NCBI GenBank assembly: GCA_020637335.1
Contig: JACJWC010000009.1
Location: forward strand, 1-64,000
Length of the DNA stretch: 64,000 nucleotides
Origin: Acidobacteriota bacterium
GTDB taxonomy: Bacteria > Acidobacteriota > Holophagae > Acanthopleuribacterales > Acanthopleuribacteraceae
Reading direction: 5' to 3'
Below the pieces are notes generated by a model. That model was not told the origin of the DNA. It saw nothing but the letters and a program-made list of their open reading frames with translations, and did no database searches. How positions within the stretch are numbered: position 1 is the stretch's first letter; each line of letters opens with the position of its first letter. The position numbers and the translations under genes were made by a program. This document shows positions 51,365 to 60,723 of this stretch, one piece after another.

Positions 51365-52369
51365 ATGTCGTTCAAAGACAATTTGTTAGCCCAGGCCCGC
51401 GCCGTAAAAAGCCGGGTCCCGGGTCAAACATTGGGCGTATTGGCCTTCCCCGAAGGCGAGGATGAACGGGTCATCACGGCCGCCTACCAGCTTTGCCAGG
51501 AGCAGGTCGCCGAACCCTTACTGATCGCCGCGCCCGATGCATTTGAATCCATGCGCAAACGACTCGACCTTCCGGAGCCTAACTTTGCTGTTTTGAACCC
51601 GGAGGGGCTAGTCGAATCCACCGCCAACTTGTTGTACAGTCGGCGCAAACACAAAGGTGTGACCCAGGAACAAGCCCTGGTCCAGGGCGCGGATCGGCTA
51701 TTCCAGGCCGCCGCGTTGGTCGCGTCCGGTCACGCGGATGGCGCAGTCGGCGGTGCAGTACGCACGACCTCGGACACGGTACGCGCCGCAATCCAAATGA
51801 TTGGTCCGCGTTCCGGCATCAAAACGATCAGCAGTTTCTTTTTAATGGTCTTTGAAGATCGCTGTCTGCTATACGCCGATTGCGGTGTTATTCCTCAGCC
51901 CAGCGATGAACAATTGGTCGATATCGCTGCAGCTTCTGCACAATCCTGGACTCAGCTAACCCATCAGCCAGCCCGAATCGCTTTTTTGAGCTTTTCAACT
52001 TATGGCAGTGCTTCAGATCCATCCATCGATGTGATTCGTTCCGGCATGCTGTTGACCCGCGAACGCTTTCCCGAGTTACGGGTCGATGGGGAAATGCAAG
52101 CCGATGCGGCGCTCATCCCCGAAATCGGGCAACGCAAGGCGCCGGGCTCCAACGTGGCAGGCCAAGCCAATGTTCTGATATTCCCCAACCTGCATGCCGG
52201 GAACATCGCGTATAAACTCACCGAACGCCTAGCTGGTGCCACCGCACTCGGCCCGATCCTGCAAGGATTGGCCTGGCCCATGAACGATCTCTCGCGCGGT
52301 TGTAATGCAGAAGATATTGTTTTGGTATCCGCCATAACCTTGATGCAGGCCAACCAAGTTCCCGAGTAA
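51365..52369 (+). CDS. pta: Phosphate acetyltransferase
   Basis: A 334-residue phosphotransacetylase (short form, no DRTGG extension) that interconverts acetyl-CoA and acetyl phosphate. Hallmarks include FPEGEDERVITAA, ADGAVGGAVRTTSDTVRAAIQMIG, FFLMVF, ADCGVIPQPSDEQLVDIA, LSFSTYGSA and NVLIFPNLHAGNIAYKL. Only 1 bp separates it from the DAHP synthase gene, an unusual partner; no acetate kinase follows. It could alternatively be a phosphate butyryltransferase, but the motifs favour acetyl. Confidence 0.9.
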   Translation: MSFKDNLLAQARAVKSRVPGQTLGVLAFPEGEDERVITAAYQLCQEQVAEPLLIAAPDAFESMRKRLDLPEPNFAVLNPEGLVESTANLLYSRRKHKGVTQEQALVQGADRLFQAAALVASGHADGAVGGAVRTTSDTVRAAIQMIGPRSGIKTISSFFLMVFEDRCLLYADCGVIPQPSDEQLVDIAAASAQSWTQLTHQPARIAFLSFSTYGSASDPSIDVIRSGMLLTRERFPELRVDGEMQADAALIPEIGQRKAPGSNVAGQANVLIFPNLHAGNIAYKLTERLAGATALGPILQGLAWPMNDLSRGCNAEDIVLVSAITLMQANQVPE

Positions 52370-52371
52370 GT

Positions 52372-55300
52372 TTAAAGTTTGAGTACCAGGACCAAATCGT
52401 CCTGGTGCAACAAATCACCGGCGGTCAGAACCAGTTCCTGAACCACGCCGCCCGCACTGGCTTGGACGGTACTCTCCATTTTCATCGCCTCCACACTGAA
52501 AAGGGCTTGGCCTGGCTGGATGGTTTGACCGACTTCCACAAAAATCTTGCCCAATTTGCCCTGCAACGGTGCACCGATCTCTCCGGCTTTCTCCGCCTTG
52601 CGATGGACCGCTTTACTCGGCTGCACCGCGTAATCGCGCACGCGAACAGAACGCATCTGACCGTTCAGCGCATATTGTACCGACCGCATGCCTTCCGCAT
52701 CCGCTGGTCCCAGGTGGACCATTTGGACCAGAATCAATTTGCCGGGCGCCATTTCGACCATGAGTTCCTGACCGGGTCTAAGCCCAAAGAAATAGGCTTC
52801 GGTCGGGATTTTTGCCACCTGACCATACTGGACACGATGCTGGTAATAGTCTTCAAACACCTTGGGGTAAAGCGTATGGCTGAGAAAATCCTCAAAACTA
52901 GCCAGGTCGGGGAATTTTTTCTGAAATTCGGGAAAAGCCGTTTCCAAATCGATGGGTTTGAGATGCTCGTTGGCCCGACCCACATAGGGTTCTTCCTTAC
53001 CTAAAACCTGTTTTTGCAGGGCTTCGGGGAATCCGCCGAAGGGTTGACCCAATTCACCCCGGAAGAACTGTTTAACGGAGCCAGGAAAGCTGATCTCGCG
53101 GCTCTGGTTCTCGAGTTCTTCAATGCTGATCCCATTGGCCGTCAGGTACATGGCCATGTCGCCGACCACCTTGGAGGAAGGGGTTACCTTGACTAGGTCC
53201 CCAAACAGGTGATTGACGGCAGTGTAATTCTTTTTGATCAGGTCGAAGCGGTCTTCCAGCCCCAATGCGCGTGCTTGTGGCCGCAGATTGGAGTATTGAC
53301 CACCCGGAATTTCGTGCTCGTAGACCTCAGCTGTTCCAGCTTTGAGTCCCGACTCGAAGGGAAAATAGCGGGTACGCACATCTTCCCAATAATCGCTGTG
53401 CCGGTTGAGGCTGTGCATATCGAACCTGCGTTCACGTGGATGGCCCATTAACATGGCCACAATGCTGTTGAAATTGGGTTGGCTGGTCAGACCGGACATG
53501 GAAGCCAGGGCGACATCAATGACATCTACGCCGGCATCGATGGCTTTGAGGTAGGTTGCGGCTTGGATCGCCGAAGTATCGTGGGTATGCAAGTGGATGG
53601 GAATGGCAACCGTCTCGCGCAAGGCCTGGATCAGTTCCTGGGCCGCGTAGGGTTTCAAGAGTCCAGCCATGTCCTTAATCGCCAGGATATGTGCACCGGC
53701 ATCCTCGATTTGACGGGCCAGATCGAGGTAATAGGTCAGGTTGTACTTTTTGCGCTTGGGATTCTGAAGGTCGCCGGTGTAACAAATACAGCCTTCAGCC
53801 AACGCATTGGTACGTTCCCGAACCATGCGAATGCTGACTTTCAGGTTCTCAATCCAGTTCAGACTGTCAAAGATCCGGAACAGATCAATGCCGTTCTCGG
53901 CTGCTTTTTCGATGAAGGCCGCTACGACATTGTCTGGATAGGCCGAGTAGCCGACCGCATTGGAGGAGCGCAACAGCATTTGCAACAGGATATTGGGGAT
54001 TGCCGACCGCAGTTGACGCAGTCGGTCCCAGGGACATTCATGCAGGAAACGCATGGCGACATCAAAGGTGGCCCCACCCCAGACCTCCATGGAAAAGGTC
54101 TGCGGATGTTGTTGGGCAAATAGGGAAGCCACACGCACGAGATCTAAGGTGCGAACGCGAGTGGCCAACAGCGATTGGTGGGCATCGCGAAAGGTGGTGT
54201 CCGTAAAGTGAATACCCGATTCTGCCCGTAGCCAGGCCGCAAATTTTTCGGGTCCCAAAGTCGCCAGCTTCTGTTTAGTACCTGCCGGGATCTCTCCTTC
54301 ATCATTGCCTGGCAAGCGAAGCGGCAAAAAAGAGGGGACCGTTTCCTGTTTGGCAAAGTCAGGGTGGCCATTAATGCTGACATGCGAGAGAAAGCGCAGA
54401 ATTTTGGTCGCACGGTCCATGCGTTTGGGCAGGATAAACAGTTCAGGATGATCGGCGATAAAACGAACGCCCGCTTTGCCTTCCAAGAAAACCGGATGCT
54501 GAATCACGTTGAGCAGAAAGAGCCCATTGGTTTTGACACCGCGCACGCGGAACTCGCGCAAGGCGCGTTCCAAACGTTCACTGGCACCCCAAAGGGTGCG
54601 GCCAGAGGCGGTTACTTTAACCAGCAAGGAGTCAAAAAAAGGTGAGATACGCATGCCGGGATAGGTCGAGCCTTCATCAATGCGGATGCCAAAACCACCG
54701 GCATGGCGATAGGCGATGATCGTGCCGTAATCGGGCTGGAAATTGTTTTCTGGATCTTCTGTCGTAATGCGACATTGCAGGGCAAACCCGTTGCACTGCA
54801 CGTCGTCTTGGTTACGCAAATAGATACAGGTATCGGAGAGCTTGTGGCCCTTAGCGATCAGAATTTGCGAACGGACGATATCAACCCCAGTCACTTCTTC
54901 CGTCACCGTGTGTTCAACCTGGATACGCGGATTCACCTCGATGAAGTAGACCTGATCGTTCTCGACCAGGAACTCGACCGTACCGGCGTTGTTGTAGGCA
55001 ACCGAGCGGCCAATCGCCAGCGCATATTCAAACAACTTGGCGCGAACCTCTGAGGCCAATCCCTTGGCTGGGGCCACTTCGACCAGTTTTTGGAAGCGGC
55101 GCTGGACCGAACAATCGCGCTCAAAGAGGTGGACCAAGTTCCCGTGTTCGTCGCCCAGAAGCTGGACTTCGATGTGTTTGGGGTTCTCCAAAAACTTTTC
55201 CAGAAAAACGGTGTCATTGCCAAATGCGGTGCCCGCCTCGCGCTGCGCCGCTTCAAAAGCGGAGTCCATCTCCTCGGCCTTGCGCACTACCCGCATGCCG

Positions 55301-55818
55301 CGCCCACCCCCGCCAGCACTCGCCTTAATAATGACGGGAAACCCCATGCGTTCTGCTTCTACCCGGGCGATCTCGGCGGAGGTTACGGCCTGTTCGTTGG
55401 TCGGTACGGTTGGGACTTGGGCTTTTTGTGCCAACTTTTTGGCTGAAATTTTGTCGCCTAACCCGCGTAGGATTTCGACTTTCGGACCGACAAAAATGAT
55501 CCCTTCTTCACCACAGCGCGCAGCAAATTCCGCATTTTCACTCAAAAAACCATAACCGGGATGGATGGCATCAACCTTTTTGGCCTTGGCCAAGCGTAGG
55601 ATGGATTCGATATCCAAGTAGGGTTTAAGCGGGTCATCATCGGCCCCGATCTGATAGGCTTCATCTGCTTTATAGCGATGTAAGGAATAGCGGTCTTCAT
55701 GGGTGTAGATGGCAATCGACTCAATGCCCAACTCATTACACGCGCGTAAAACGCGAATGGCAATTTCACCGCGATTCGCGACCAGTAAGCGCTTGATCGA
55801 CCGAACTTCTTCCGACAT
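52372..55818 (-). CDS. pyc: Pyruvate carboxylase
   Basis: An 1148-residue single-chain biotin enzyme making oxaloacetate from pyruvate, bicarbonate and ATP. It has a biotin carboxylase domain (about 8-460, KASAGGGGRGMRVV and EVNPRIQVEHTVTEEVTG), a carboxyltransferase TIM barrel (about 535-810, TTFRDAHQSLLATRVRT and the metal HxH in IHLHTHDTS), a conserved C-terminal domain and a biotinyl domain with Lys1113 in EAMKME. It replenishes the TCA cycle, fitting the nearby 2-oxoacid oxidoreductase. The ATG follows AAGGAGG. Convergent with pta (2-bp gap). Confidence 0.96.
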   Translation of the reverse strand: MSEEVRSIKRLLVANRGEIAIRVLRACNELGIESIAIYTHEDRYSLHRYKADEAYQIGADDDPLKPYLDIESILRLAKAKKVDAIHPGYGFLSENAEFAARCGEEGIIFVGPKVEILRGLGDKISAKKLAQKAQVPTVPTNEQAVTSAEIARVEAERMGFPVIIKASAGGGGRGMRVVRKAEEMDSAFEAAQREAGTAFGNDTVFLEKFLENPKHIEVQLLGDEHGNLVHLFERDCSVQRRFQKLVEVAPAKGLASEVRAKLFEYALAIGRSVAYNNAGTVEFLVENDQVYFIEVNPRIQVEHTVTEEVTGVDIVRSQILIAKGHKLSDTCIYLRNQDDVQCNGFALQCRITTEDPENNFQPDYGTIIAYRHAGGFGIRIDEGSTYPGMRISPFFDSLLVKVTASGRTLWGASERLERALREFRVRGVKTNGLFLLNVIQHPVFLEGKAGVRFIADHPELFILPKRMDRATKILRFLSHVSINGHPDFAKQETVPSFLPLRLPGNDEGEIPAGTKQKLATLGPEKFAAWLRAESGIHFTDTTFRDAHQSLLATRVRTLDLVRVASLFAQQHPQTFSMEVWGGATFDVAMRFLHECPWDRLRQLRSAIPNILLQMLLRSSNAVGYSAYPDNVVAAFIEKAAENGIDLFRIFDSLNWIENLKVSIRMVRERTNALAEGCICYTGDLQNPKRKKYNLTYYLDLARQIEDAGAHILAIKDMAGLLKPYAAQELIQALRETVAIPIHLHTHDTSAIQAATYLKAIDAGVDVIDVALASMSGLTSQPNFNSIVAMLMGHPRERRFDMHSLNRHSDYWEDVRTRYFPFESGLKAGTAEVYEHEIPGGQYSNLRPQARALGLEDRFDLIKKNYTAVNHLFGDLVKVTPSSKVVGDMAMYLTANGISIEELENQSREISFPGSVKQFFRGELGQPFGGFPEALQKQVLGKEEPYVGRANEHLKPIDLETAFPEFQKKFPDLASFEDFLSHTLYPKVFEDYYQHRVQYGQVAKIPTEAYFFGLRPGQELMVEMAPGKLILVQMVHLGPADAEGMRSVQYALNGQMRSVRVRDYAVQPSKAVHRKAEKAGEIGAPLQGKLGKIFVEVGQTIQPGQALFSVEAMKMESTVQASAGGVVQELVLTAGDLLHQDDLVLVLKL

Positions 55819-55873
55819 ACCGCCTCCTTGAATTTACATTTATTGTATCCATGAAAAGCAGGAAACGGTCGAG
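55819..55873 (-). promoter_or_regulatory. Possible pyc promoter region
   Basis: The 55-bp gap between the M48 protease gene and pyc contains on the minus strand TACAAT (about 55851-55846) as a possible -10 followed by the AAGGAGG site; no good -35. pyc may also be read through from the his operon. Confidence 0.3.
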
Positions 55874-56989
55874 TCACTTGGTAATGGTGGAAGCTTGCTC
55901 TTGGACTAAAGTTTGGAAAGCCGCCAAATCAAAGTCCAGATGGCGAACTTCGGCAGGCGGTGCTGTTTGAATTTGTTTGCGCAGGGCCTCCATCCGAGAA
56001 TGGGTTGCGGGATGGGAATTCAAAAAGGCCGGTGGCGCGCCGCCCAACCGCTTTTCTTGCTCTTGCAGGATCTCAAAAAAATCAAGCAGGGCCGTTGGGT
56101 CCAGTTCCGCATTTCGCAGGGTTTCCAAGCCGATTCGATCTGCCTCAGCCTCCTGGCTGCGCGAAAAGGACTGATTGAGCAGGAACGCGCTGTTGGCCAG
56201 GAGGTAATGCGAGATGCCGTCCAAATTGCCCAAAACGGCCGTAATCAAAACCTGATTACCGGTTTGCTGGACCAGCGCCCGTAAGCTGTGGCGGCGCTGT
56301 ACGTGCGCCATTTCATGACCCAGCACACCCAAAATTTCTTCAGGTCGACGGGCCTCCAGGATTAGGCCCGAATGGATGGCGATATGACCGCCCGGCAAGG
56401 CAAAGGCATTGATCGATTCATCTGCAATGATATGAAACTGAAAGGCATCGGCATCGTCCGTCGTCCGCAACAACGGCTGAACCAATCGATCCAATTGGCC
56501 CTGCAATTCCGCATCTGTCAGAACCGTTAACTCCGAAGCCATTTGGTCCCAGAGCGCTTGGCCAAAATCCTGCTCCCATTGACGGGGAACCGCTTCAGTG
56601 ACCCGAAAGACCAACCAGGTCCGCAGTGGGAAAAGGGATGCAATACCTAACGCCCCAATCGCCAAAAAGATCAACCAGCCGCGCAGGCGCTTGTGTTTAT
56701 GCCGGCCAATGCCCTGAATCTGGTCTACCAGTTCAGGAAAGCTCAACAGATTAGGGTCCGACAATACCGCCCGATCCTGCGTTGCGAAGCTGCGACCGAG
56801 AAAGTCGCTGTGCTCCAAGAAAAGAAAATCGTCTTGTCCACCCAATCGCAATCGCAGTCCTTTTAAGGGCAGACTGAATTCACCCGCTTGACCCCAAAAG
56901 ACGGCATTAGATGACTGAATAACCAGATTGCCCTGGGCGACTCCGGAAATATCAGGGTCATAAGCTACAGCCGAATAAGTTGGACTCAT
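55874..56989 (-). CDS. M48-family zinc metallopeptidase, membrane-bound
   Basis: A 371-residue protease-like protein. The N-terminal ~95 residues form a non-catalytic region, one membrane helix lies near 103-125 (LRGWLIFLAIGALGIASLFPL), and the M48 catalytic domain has HEMAH as HExxH in GVLGHEMAHVQRRHS and the downstream glutamate in SFSRSQEAEADRIG. Family members cleave membrane or periplasmic proteins. Its ATG overlaps the stop of the acetyltransferase gene (ATGA) and it sits at the end of the histidine operon. The role there is unexplained. Confidence 0.88.
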   Translation of the reverse strand: MSPTYSAVAYDPDISGVAQGNLVIQSSNAVFWGQAGEFSLPLKGLRLRLGGQDDFLFLEHSDFLGRSFATQDRAVLSDPNLLSFPELVDQIQGIGRHKHKRLRGWLIFLAIGALGIASLFPLRTWLVFRVTEAVPRQWEQDFGQALWDQMASELTVLTDAELQGQLDRLVQPLLRTTDDADAFQFHIIADESINAFALPGGHIAIHSGLILEARRPEEILGVLGHEMAHVQRRHSLRALVQQTGNQVLITAVLGNLDGISHYLLANSAFLLNQSFSRSQEAEADRIGLETLRNAELDPTALLDFFEILQEQEKRLGGAPPAFLNSHPATHSRMEALRKQIQTAPPAEVRHLDFDLAAFQTLVQEQASTITK

Positions 56990-57525
56990 CCAGACCAGGC
57001 ACTTTCTGCGGCGAGTAATCCGTATTGAAAAAGATCAACCCAATCCTCGCCCATACGACTGTGCTGCCGGAAATGCGCTTCGCGCTGCATGCCCAAATGT
57101 TCCATCAGACCATAGGAGGCCACATTGCGCGTATCGCAAATGGCAAGCACCTTGTGCAGCTTCCACACCTGAAAGGCATGTTGCAAAAGGGCTTGGGTAC
57201 CTTCTGCACCAAAGCCTTGGCGTTGAAAGGCCTGCTGAATGACATAACCGAACTCCGCCAACAGACTGCGTTTATCAATGTATCGAAACACCAATTCTCC
57301 AACGATTTGCCCATCTGACTTTTGTTCCATGACCATACAAAACCAGGCTTGATCCTCCTGACTCCACGGACCCAACAAGCCTTGGTAGTATTTCTGGGCG
57401 GATTCAGGTGTGTGTGTGGTGATATAACGGGTCAGTTCAGGATCACAGCGGTGCGGGATCAAAACGCCCAAATCTTTTTCTGCCACTTGACGGACCCTTA
57501 ACCGCGGTGTTTCAAAAACCAACAT
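56986..57525 (-). CDS. GNAT-family acetyltransferase (RimJ/RimL-like)
   Basis: A 179-residue N-acetyltransferase. It opens LVFETPRLRVRQVAEKD (RimJ-type strand 1) and has the acetyl-CoA loop QRQGFGAEGTQALLQHAF, then VLAICDTRNVASYGLMEHLGMQREAHFR. The substrate is unknown; ribosomal protein N-termini are targets for relatives. It starts 3 bp after hisD with a GGGAG site and overlaps the protease gene, so it belongs to the same transcript. Confidence 0.88.
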   Translation of the reverse strand: MLVFETPRLRVRQVAEKDLGVLIPHRCDPELTRYITTHTPESAQKYYQGLLGPWSQEDQAWFCMVMEQKSDGQIVGELVFRYIDKRSLLAEFGYVIQQAFQRQGFGAEGTQALLQHAFQVWKLHKVLAICDTRNVASYGLMEHLGMQREAHFRQHSRMGEDWVDLFQYGLLAAESAWSG

Positions 57526-57528
57526 GCT

Positions 57529-58746
57529 TTATCTCCCGGCTTTGAGATCATCCTTGCGAATGCGGATGCTTGCATAATGATGAACAAGTCCTTCCGCTTC
57601 GGCAAGCGCCATTGCACACGGCGCTAAATCCTGCACACCGGCATCGTAAAGCGTTTGAGTCGTTACCGTGCGCAAAAAGTCCAAAACCGAAAGACCGCCT
57701 TTAAAACGAGCCGAACTACGGGTCGGCAACGTGTGGTTGGGACCGCTGCAATAGTCACCAAACGCAACCGCTGAATTCTGACCGATAAAGAGCGAGCCAT
57801 AGTTTTGAATCTGTTGAATTTCTGCCTGAGCCAGGTCCATGGCGATAAACAAGTGCTCAGCGGCAACACCATTGATGAAGGCTAAAAGTTCGTCACGGGA
57901 ATCCGCGTGGACCAATTGGACTAGACCCATGCCCTGCTCGGTTTGGCCGAGTTCCTGGGCCAGGTTCTGCAAGAAAGGTTCGGACTCCGACACACAGATG
58001 GAGAGTGCGTTGGGATCGTGTTCGGCCTGGGCCCGGATGTCGGCTGCGATCCAGCTCAGCCGGCAGGTTTCATCCGCAACCACCAACAACTCGCTTGGAC
58101 CGGCCAGGGTATCAATCCGAACTTGACCTTGGACCTGCGCTTTTGCGGCATTGACGTAGGCATTGCCCGGACCTACCACCACATCGCAGGCGGGGTTCCA
58201 GTCACTGCCGAAGGCAGCCGCAGCAATCGCCTGCGCACCGCCCAAACGCACAAACCCGGTTGCACCTGCCAGAGCGGCTGCCGCTTGAATGGCCGGATGG
58301 TCCGAAGGAGAAAAGGCGATCCGTTCCTTCACACCAGCCACACAAGCGGGAATCAAGGTCATCAAGGCTGTGGAGATTAAGGGAAAACGTCCGCCAGGAA
58401 TATAGGCCGCCATACGTTCAACCGGTAAATGAACTGATTCGTAGCGGCCCCAGGCATCTTCAAAATAGGTGTCCTGGGCCCCTTGACGCTGGATTTTGGC
58501 AAAGTGTTCGATCCGGTCCGCAGCGCGTTCCAAGGCGTCGCGCAGGTCAAGGGACACGTCGTAATCGCGAAATTCTTTTAATGGAATTCGTTCAGGCTGG
58601 AAGCCATCCACCTGCAGACTCCAAAGCCGTAACGCGGCGGACCCTTCCTGCCGCACCGATTCCAAAATTTGCCTAACGCGCGCTTCAACTTCAGGCGCTT
58701 GGTTGAGTTCTGGACGGGTCCATTGATCGGCTTTAAGGATTAACAT
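57529..58746 (-). CDS. hisD: Histidinol dehydrogenase
   Basis: A 405-residue enzyme that oxidises histidinol to histidine in the last two steps of histidine synthesis. Family blocks include YIPGGRFPLISTALMTLIPACVAGV, VDVVVGPGNAYV-like DVVVGPGNAYVNAAK, IDTLAGPSELLVVAD, QAEHDPNA, AEHLFI and GPNHTLPT. It is ~25 residues shorter than the E. coli enzyme. GAGGAG precedes the ATG; its first 14 bases overlap the end of the hisA-hisIE fusion gene. Confidence 0.96.
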   Translation of the reverse strand: MLILKADQWTRPELNQAPEVEARVRQILESVRQEGSAALRLWSLQVDGFQPERIPLKEFRDYDVSLDLRDALERAADRIEHFAKIQRQGAQDTYFEDAWGRYESVHLPVERMAAYIPGGRFPLISTALMTLIPACVAGVKERIAFSPSDHPAIQAAAALAGATGFVRLGGAQAIAAAAFGSDWNPACDVVVGPGNAYVNAAKAQVQGQVRIDTLAGPSELLVVADETCRLSWIAADIRAQAEHDPNALSICVSESEPFLQNLAQELGQTEQGMGLVQLVHADSRDELLAFINGVAAEHLFIAMDLAQAEIQQIQNYGSLFIGQNSAVAFGDYCSGPNHTLPTRSSARFKGGLSVLDFLRTVTTQTLYDAGVQDLAPCAMALAEAEGLVHHYASIRIRKDDLKAGR

Positions 58747-59968
58747 GGCGACTCCTCAATTCTGCTTCGATATCAGCCAAAGACACCCCAGCGGCTCGAG
58801 CGCGGACCAAGGCGAAATAGATCAAGTCCGCCGCTTCCCAGCGCACTTCGTCAAAGGTCTGAGCCTCAATCAGTTCCTGGCATTCTTCGGTTAGTTTTGA
58901 GGCCAAAAAGGCCGGATCGGCAAAGAGCTTGGCGGTAAAACTTTGTGGGTTTGCCTGCACCTTTCTGCCGGCAATCACCTGATCCAGATTCTCCAACCGA
59001 AAACGATGCCCTTCCTGCGGGAAACAACTCGGACGATTGAGGTGGCAGGCCATGCCTGTCTGACGGACCTTGAACAACAAGGTATCGCCATCACAATCGG
59101 CCTCAATTCCAACCAACGCCTGCGTGTGACCCGAGGTCTCCCCTTTTACCCACAATTGGTTTCGGCTGCGCGAAAAATAGGTCGCCTTGCGCGTTTCAAT
59201 CGCCTGTTTCAGAGAATCCCGATTGGAGTATGCCAACATCAGAGCCGTTCCACCCTCCACCTCTTGGACCATGGTGGGCATCAGCCCAGAGTCCGGCCAT
59301 TTGAGTCCAGTCAAAAAGGCTTCGGTTAAGCTGAACCGACCCGTGTACAAAGCCATACCGATTTGGGCATTGGCACCCAAACGGCGCAGAAAGGTTATAT
59401 CGTCCAAATCAGTTATCCCACCCGCAACGGTTACCGGAATCGGCGAAGCTTTAACGATGGTCTCTACACGGACCCGGTCCAGGCCCTGTAACATGCCTTC
59501 CTTTTCCACCTGGGTATAAAGGAACTCACTGCAGCGCTGAGCCAACGGTTGCAACAGGTCGCGTGGATCTTCTTGGGATTCGGTTTGCCAGCCGTGGCTG
59601 AGCAGGTGATCGCCTTTGGCATCAATCGCAAAGATCAGCGCATTGGCGGGCAGTTTCTCAACCCATGGCTCACGGGCGGCCGTACCCAAAATGAGTCGGC
59701 TAGCGCCAGCCTTGAGGTAGGTGCGAGCCGTTTCCAGATCGCGGATCCCACCGCCGACCCGGCAGGGCCGTTTTTTGAGTAGCTCGAGGATGAGCTCGCG
59801 ATTGGAACCGCGATTGGTGGCTGCATTTAAATCGATCAGGGCGACCTCACCCAACAAGCTAAATTCATCAAAAAGGTCAAACACATCCGACCTTTCCAAT
59901 ACGGCTTCTTTGCCCTGGCGCCATTGAACGGCTTTGCCATCAAACAGGTCTATGGATGGGATTAACAT
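58733..59968 (-). CDS. hisAIE: Trifunctional HisA-HisI-HisE fusion
   Basis: A 411-residue fusion of three histidine enzymes. Residues 1-~225 are HisA (ProFAR isomerase: IPSIDLFDGKAVQ, VGGGIRDLETARTYLKAG, VTVAGGITDLDD). Residues ~230-320 are HisI (PR-AMP cyclohydrolase: MLAYSNRDSL, YFSRSRNQLWVKGETSGH, DCDGDTLLF, MACHLNRPSCF). Residues ~330-411 are HisE (PR-ATP pyrophosphatase: KLTEECQELIEAQ, RWEAADLIYFALV). All key metal ligands and catalytic blocks appear present. HisI-HisE fusions are common; adding HisA in front is unusual. The three reactions bracket each other in the pathway, so channelling is possible. Overlaps hisF by 7 bases. Confidence 0.94.
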   Translation of the reverse strand: MLIPSIDLFDGKAVQWRQGKEAVLERSDVFDLFDEFSLLGEVALIDLNAATNRGSNRELILELLKKRPCRVGGGIRDLETARTYLKAGASRLILGTAAREPWVEKLPANALIFAIDAKGDHLLSHGWQTESQEDPRDLLQPLAQRCSEFLYTQVEKEGMLQGLDRVRVETIVKASPIPVTVAGGITDLDDITFLRRLGANAQIGMALYTGRFSLTEAFLTGLKWPDSGLMPTMVQEVEGGTALMLAYSNRDSLKQAIETRKATYFSRSRNQLWVKGETSGHTQALVGIEADCDGDTLLFKVRQTGMACHLNRPSCFPQEGHRFRLENLDQVIAGRKVQANPQSFTAKLFADPAFLASKLTEECQELIEAQTFDEVRWEAADLIYFALVRARAAGVSLADIEAELRSRHVNP

Positions 59969-60723
59969 GGGAGCGTCTCCAGTCTTACAGGGATTCCGGC
60001 CTGGGCCAGGTGTTGTTTTACGGATTGGATGGTATAGGCACCGGAATGGAACATGGTTGCAGCCAGCACCGCACTGGCGCCATGGGCAAGCCCTTCGGCC
60101 AGGTGTTCGGCCGATTGAGCGCCACCACTGGCAATGACCGGTACGCGCAAGCGTTTGGTCACCGATTGGAGGACGGAGAGGTCGTATCCCAAACCAGTCC
60201 CATCGCGGTCGATTGAAGTGAGCAGAATTTCACCGGCACCGCGATCGGCCACTTCAATTGCCCATGCCAAGGCTTGGCGTTCGGTACCTTTTTTGCCACC
60301 GTGACTGTAGACGCGATAGATTTCTCCGTCGCGTTTAACATCCATTGCCACCACGATGCACTGGCTGCCAAAGTGCTGACTGGCGCGGTTCAAAAGGCTG
60401 GGATCCGCCAGGGCTGCTGAATTGAAACAGACCTTGTCAGCTCCGGCCTCGAGAAAGTCGCTGATGTCGGACACCGAGCGCAATCCACCGCCCAAGGTAA
60501 AGGGAATGGATAGTGCTTGCGAAACGCGCCGGACCATGGCTAGCGCTGTGGGCCGCGCATCCACCGTTGCGGTAATGTCCAAGAAGACCAACTCGTCTGC
60601 GCCTTGGTCCTGGTAGCGCAAGGCCAATTCAACAGGATCGCCCATATCGCGCAAACCTTCAAAGTGGATGCCTTTGACGACGCGTCCATTATTGACATCC
60701 AAACAGGGAATAATGCGTTTCAT
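59962..60723 (-). CDS. hisF: Imidazole glycerol phosphate synthase cyclase subunit
   Basis: A 253-residue TIM-barrel subunit with the typical opening KRIIPCLDVNNGRVVKG, catalytic D11-equivalent in CLD and D130-equivalent in VVAMDVKRDG, plus PFTLGGGLRSVSD and ILLTSIDRDGTGLGYDL. The ATG at 60723 overlaps the hisH stop (TAATG); an ATG four codons upstream is an alternative with GGAGG at longer spacing. It works with HisH to form IGP and AICAR. Confidence 0.96.
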   Translation of the reverse strand: MKRIIPCLDVNNGRVVKGIHFEGLRDMGDPVELALRYQDQGADELVFLDITATVDARPTALAMVRRVSQALSIPFTLGGGLRSVSDISDFLEAGADKVCFNSAALADPSLLNRASQHFGSQCIVVAMDVKRDGEIYRVYSHGGKKGTERQALAWAIEVADRGAGEILLTSIDRDGTGLGYDLSVLQSVTKRLRVPVIASGGAQSAEHLAEGLAHGASAVLAATMFHSGAYTIQSVKQHLAQAGIPVRLETLPC

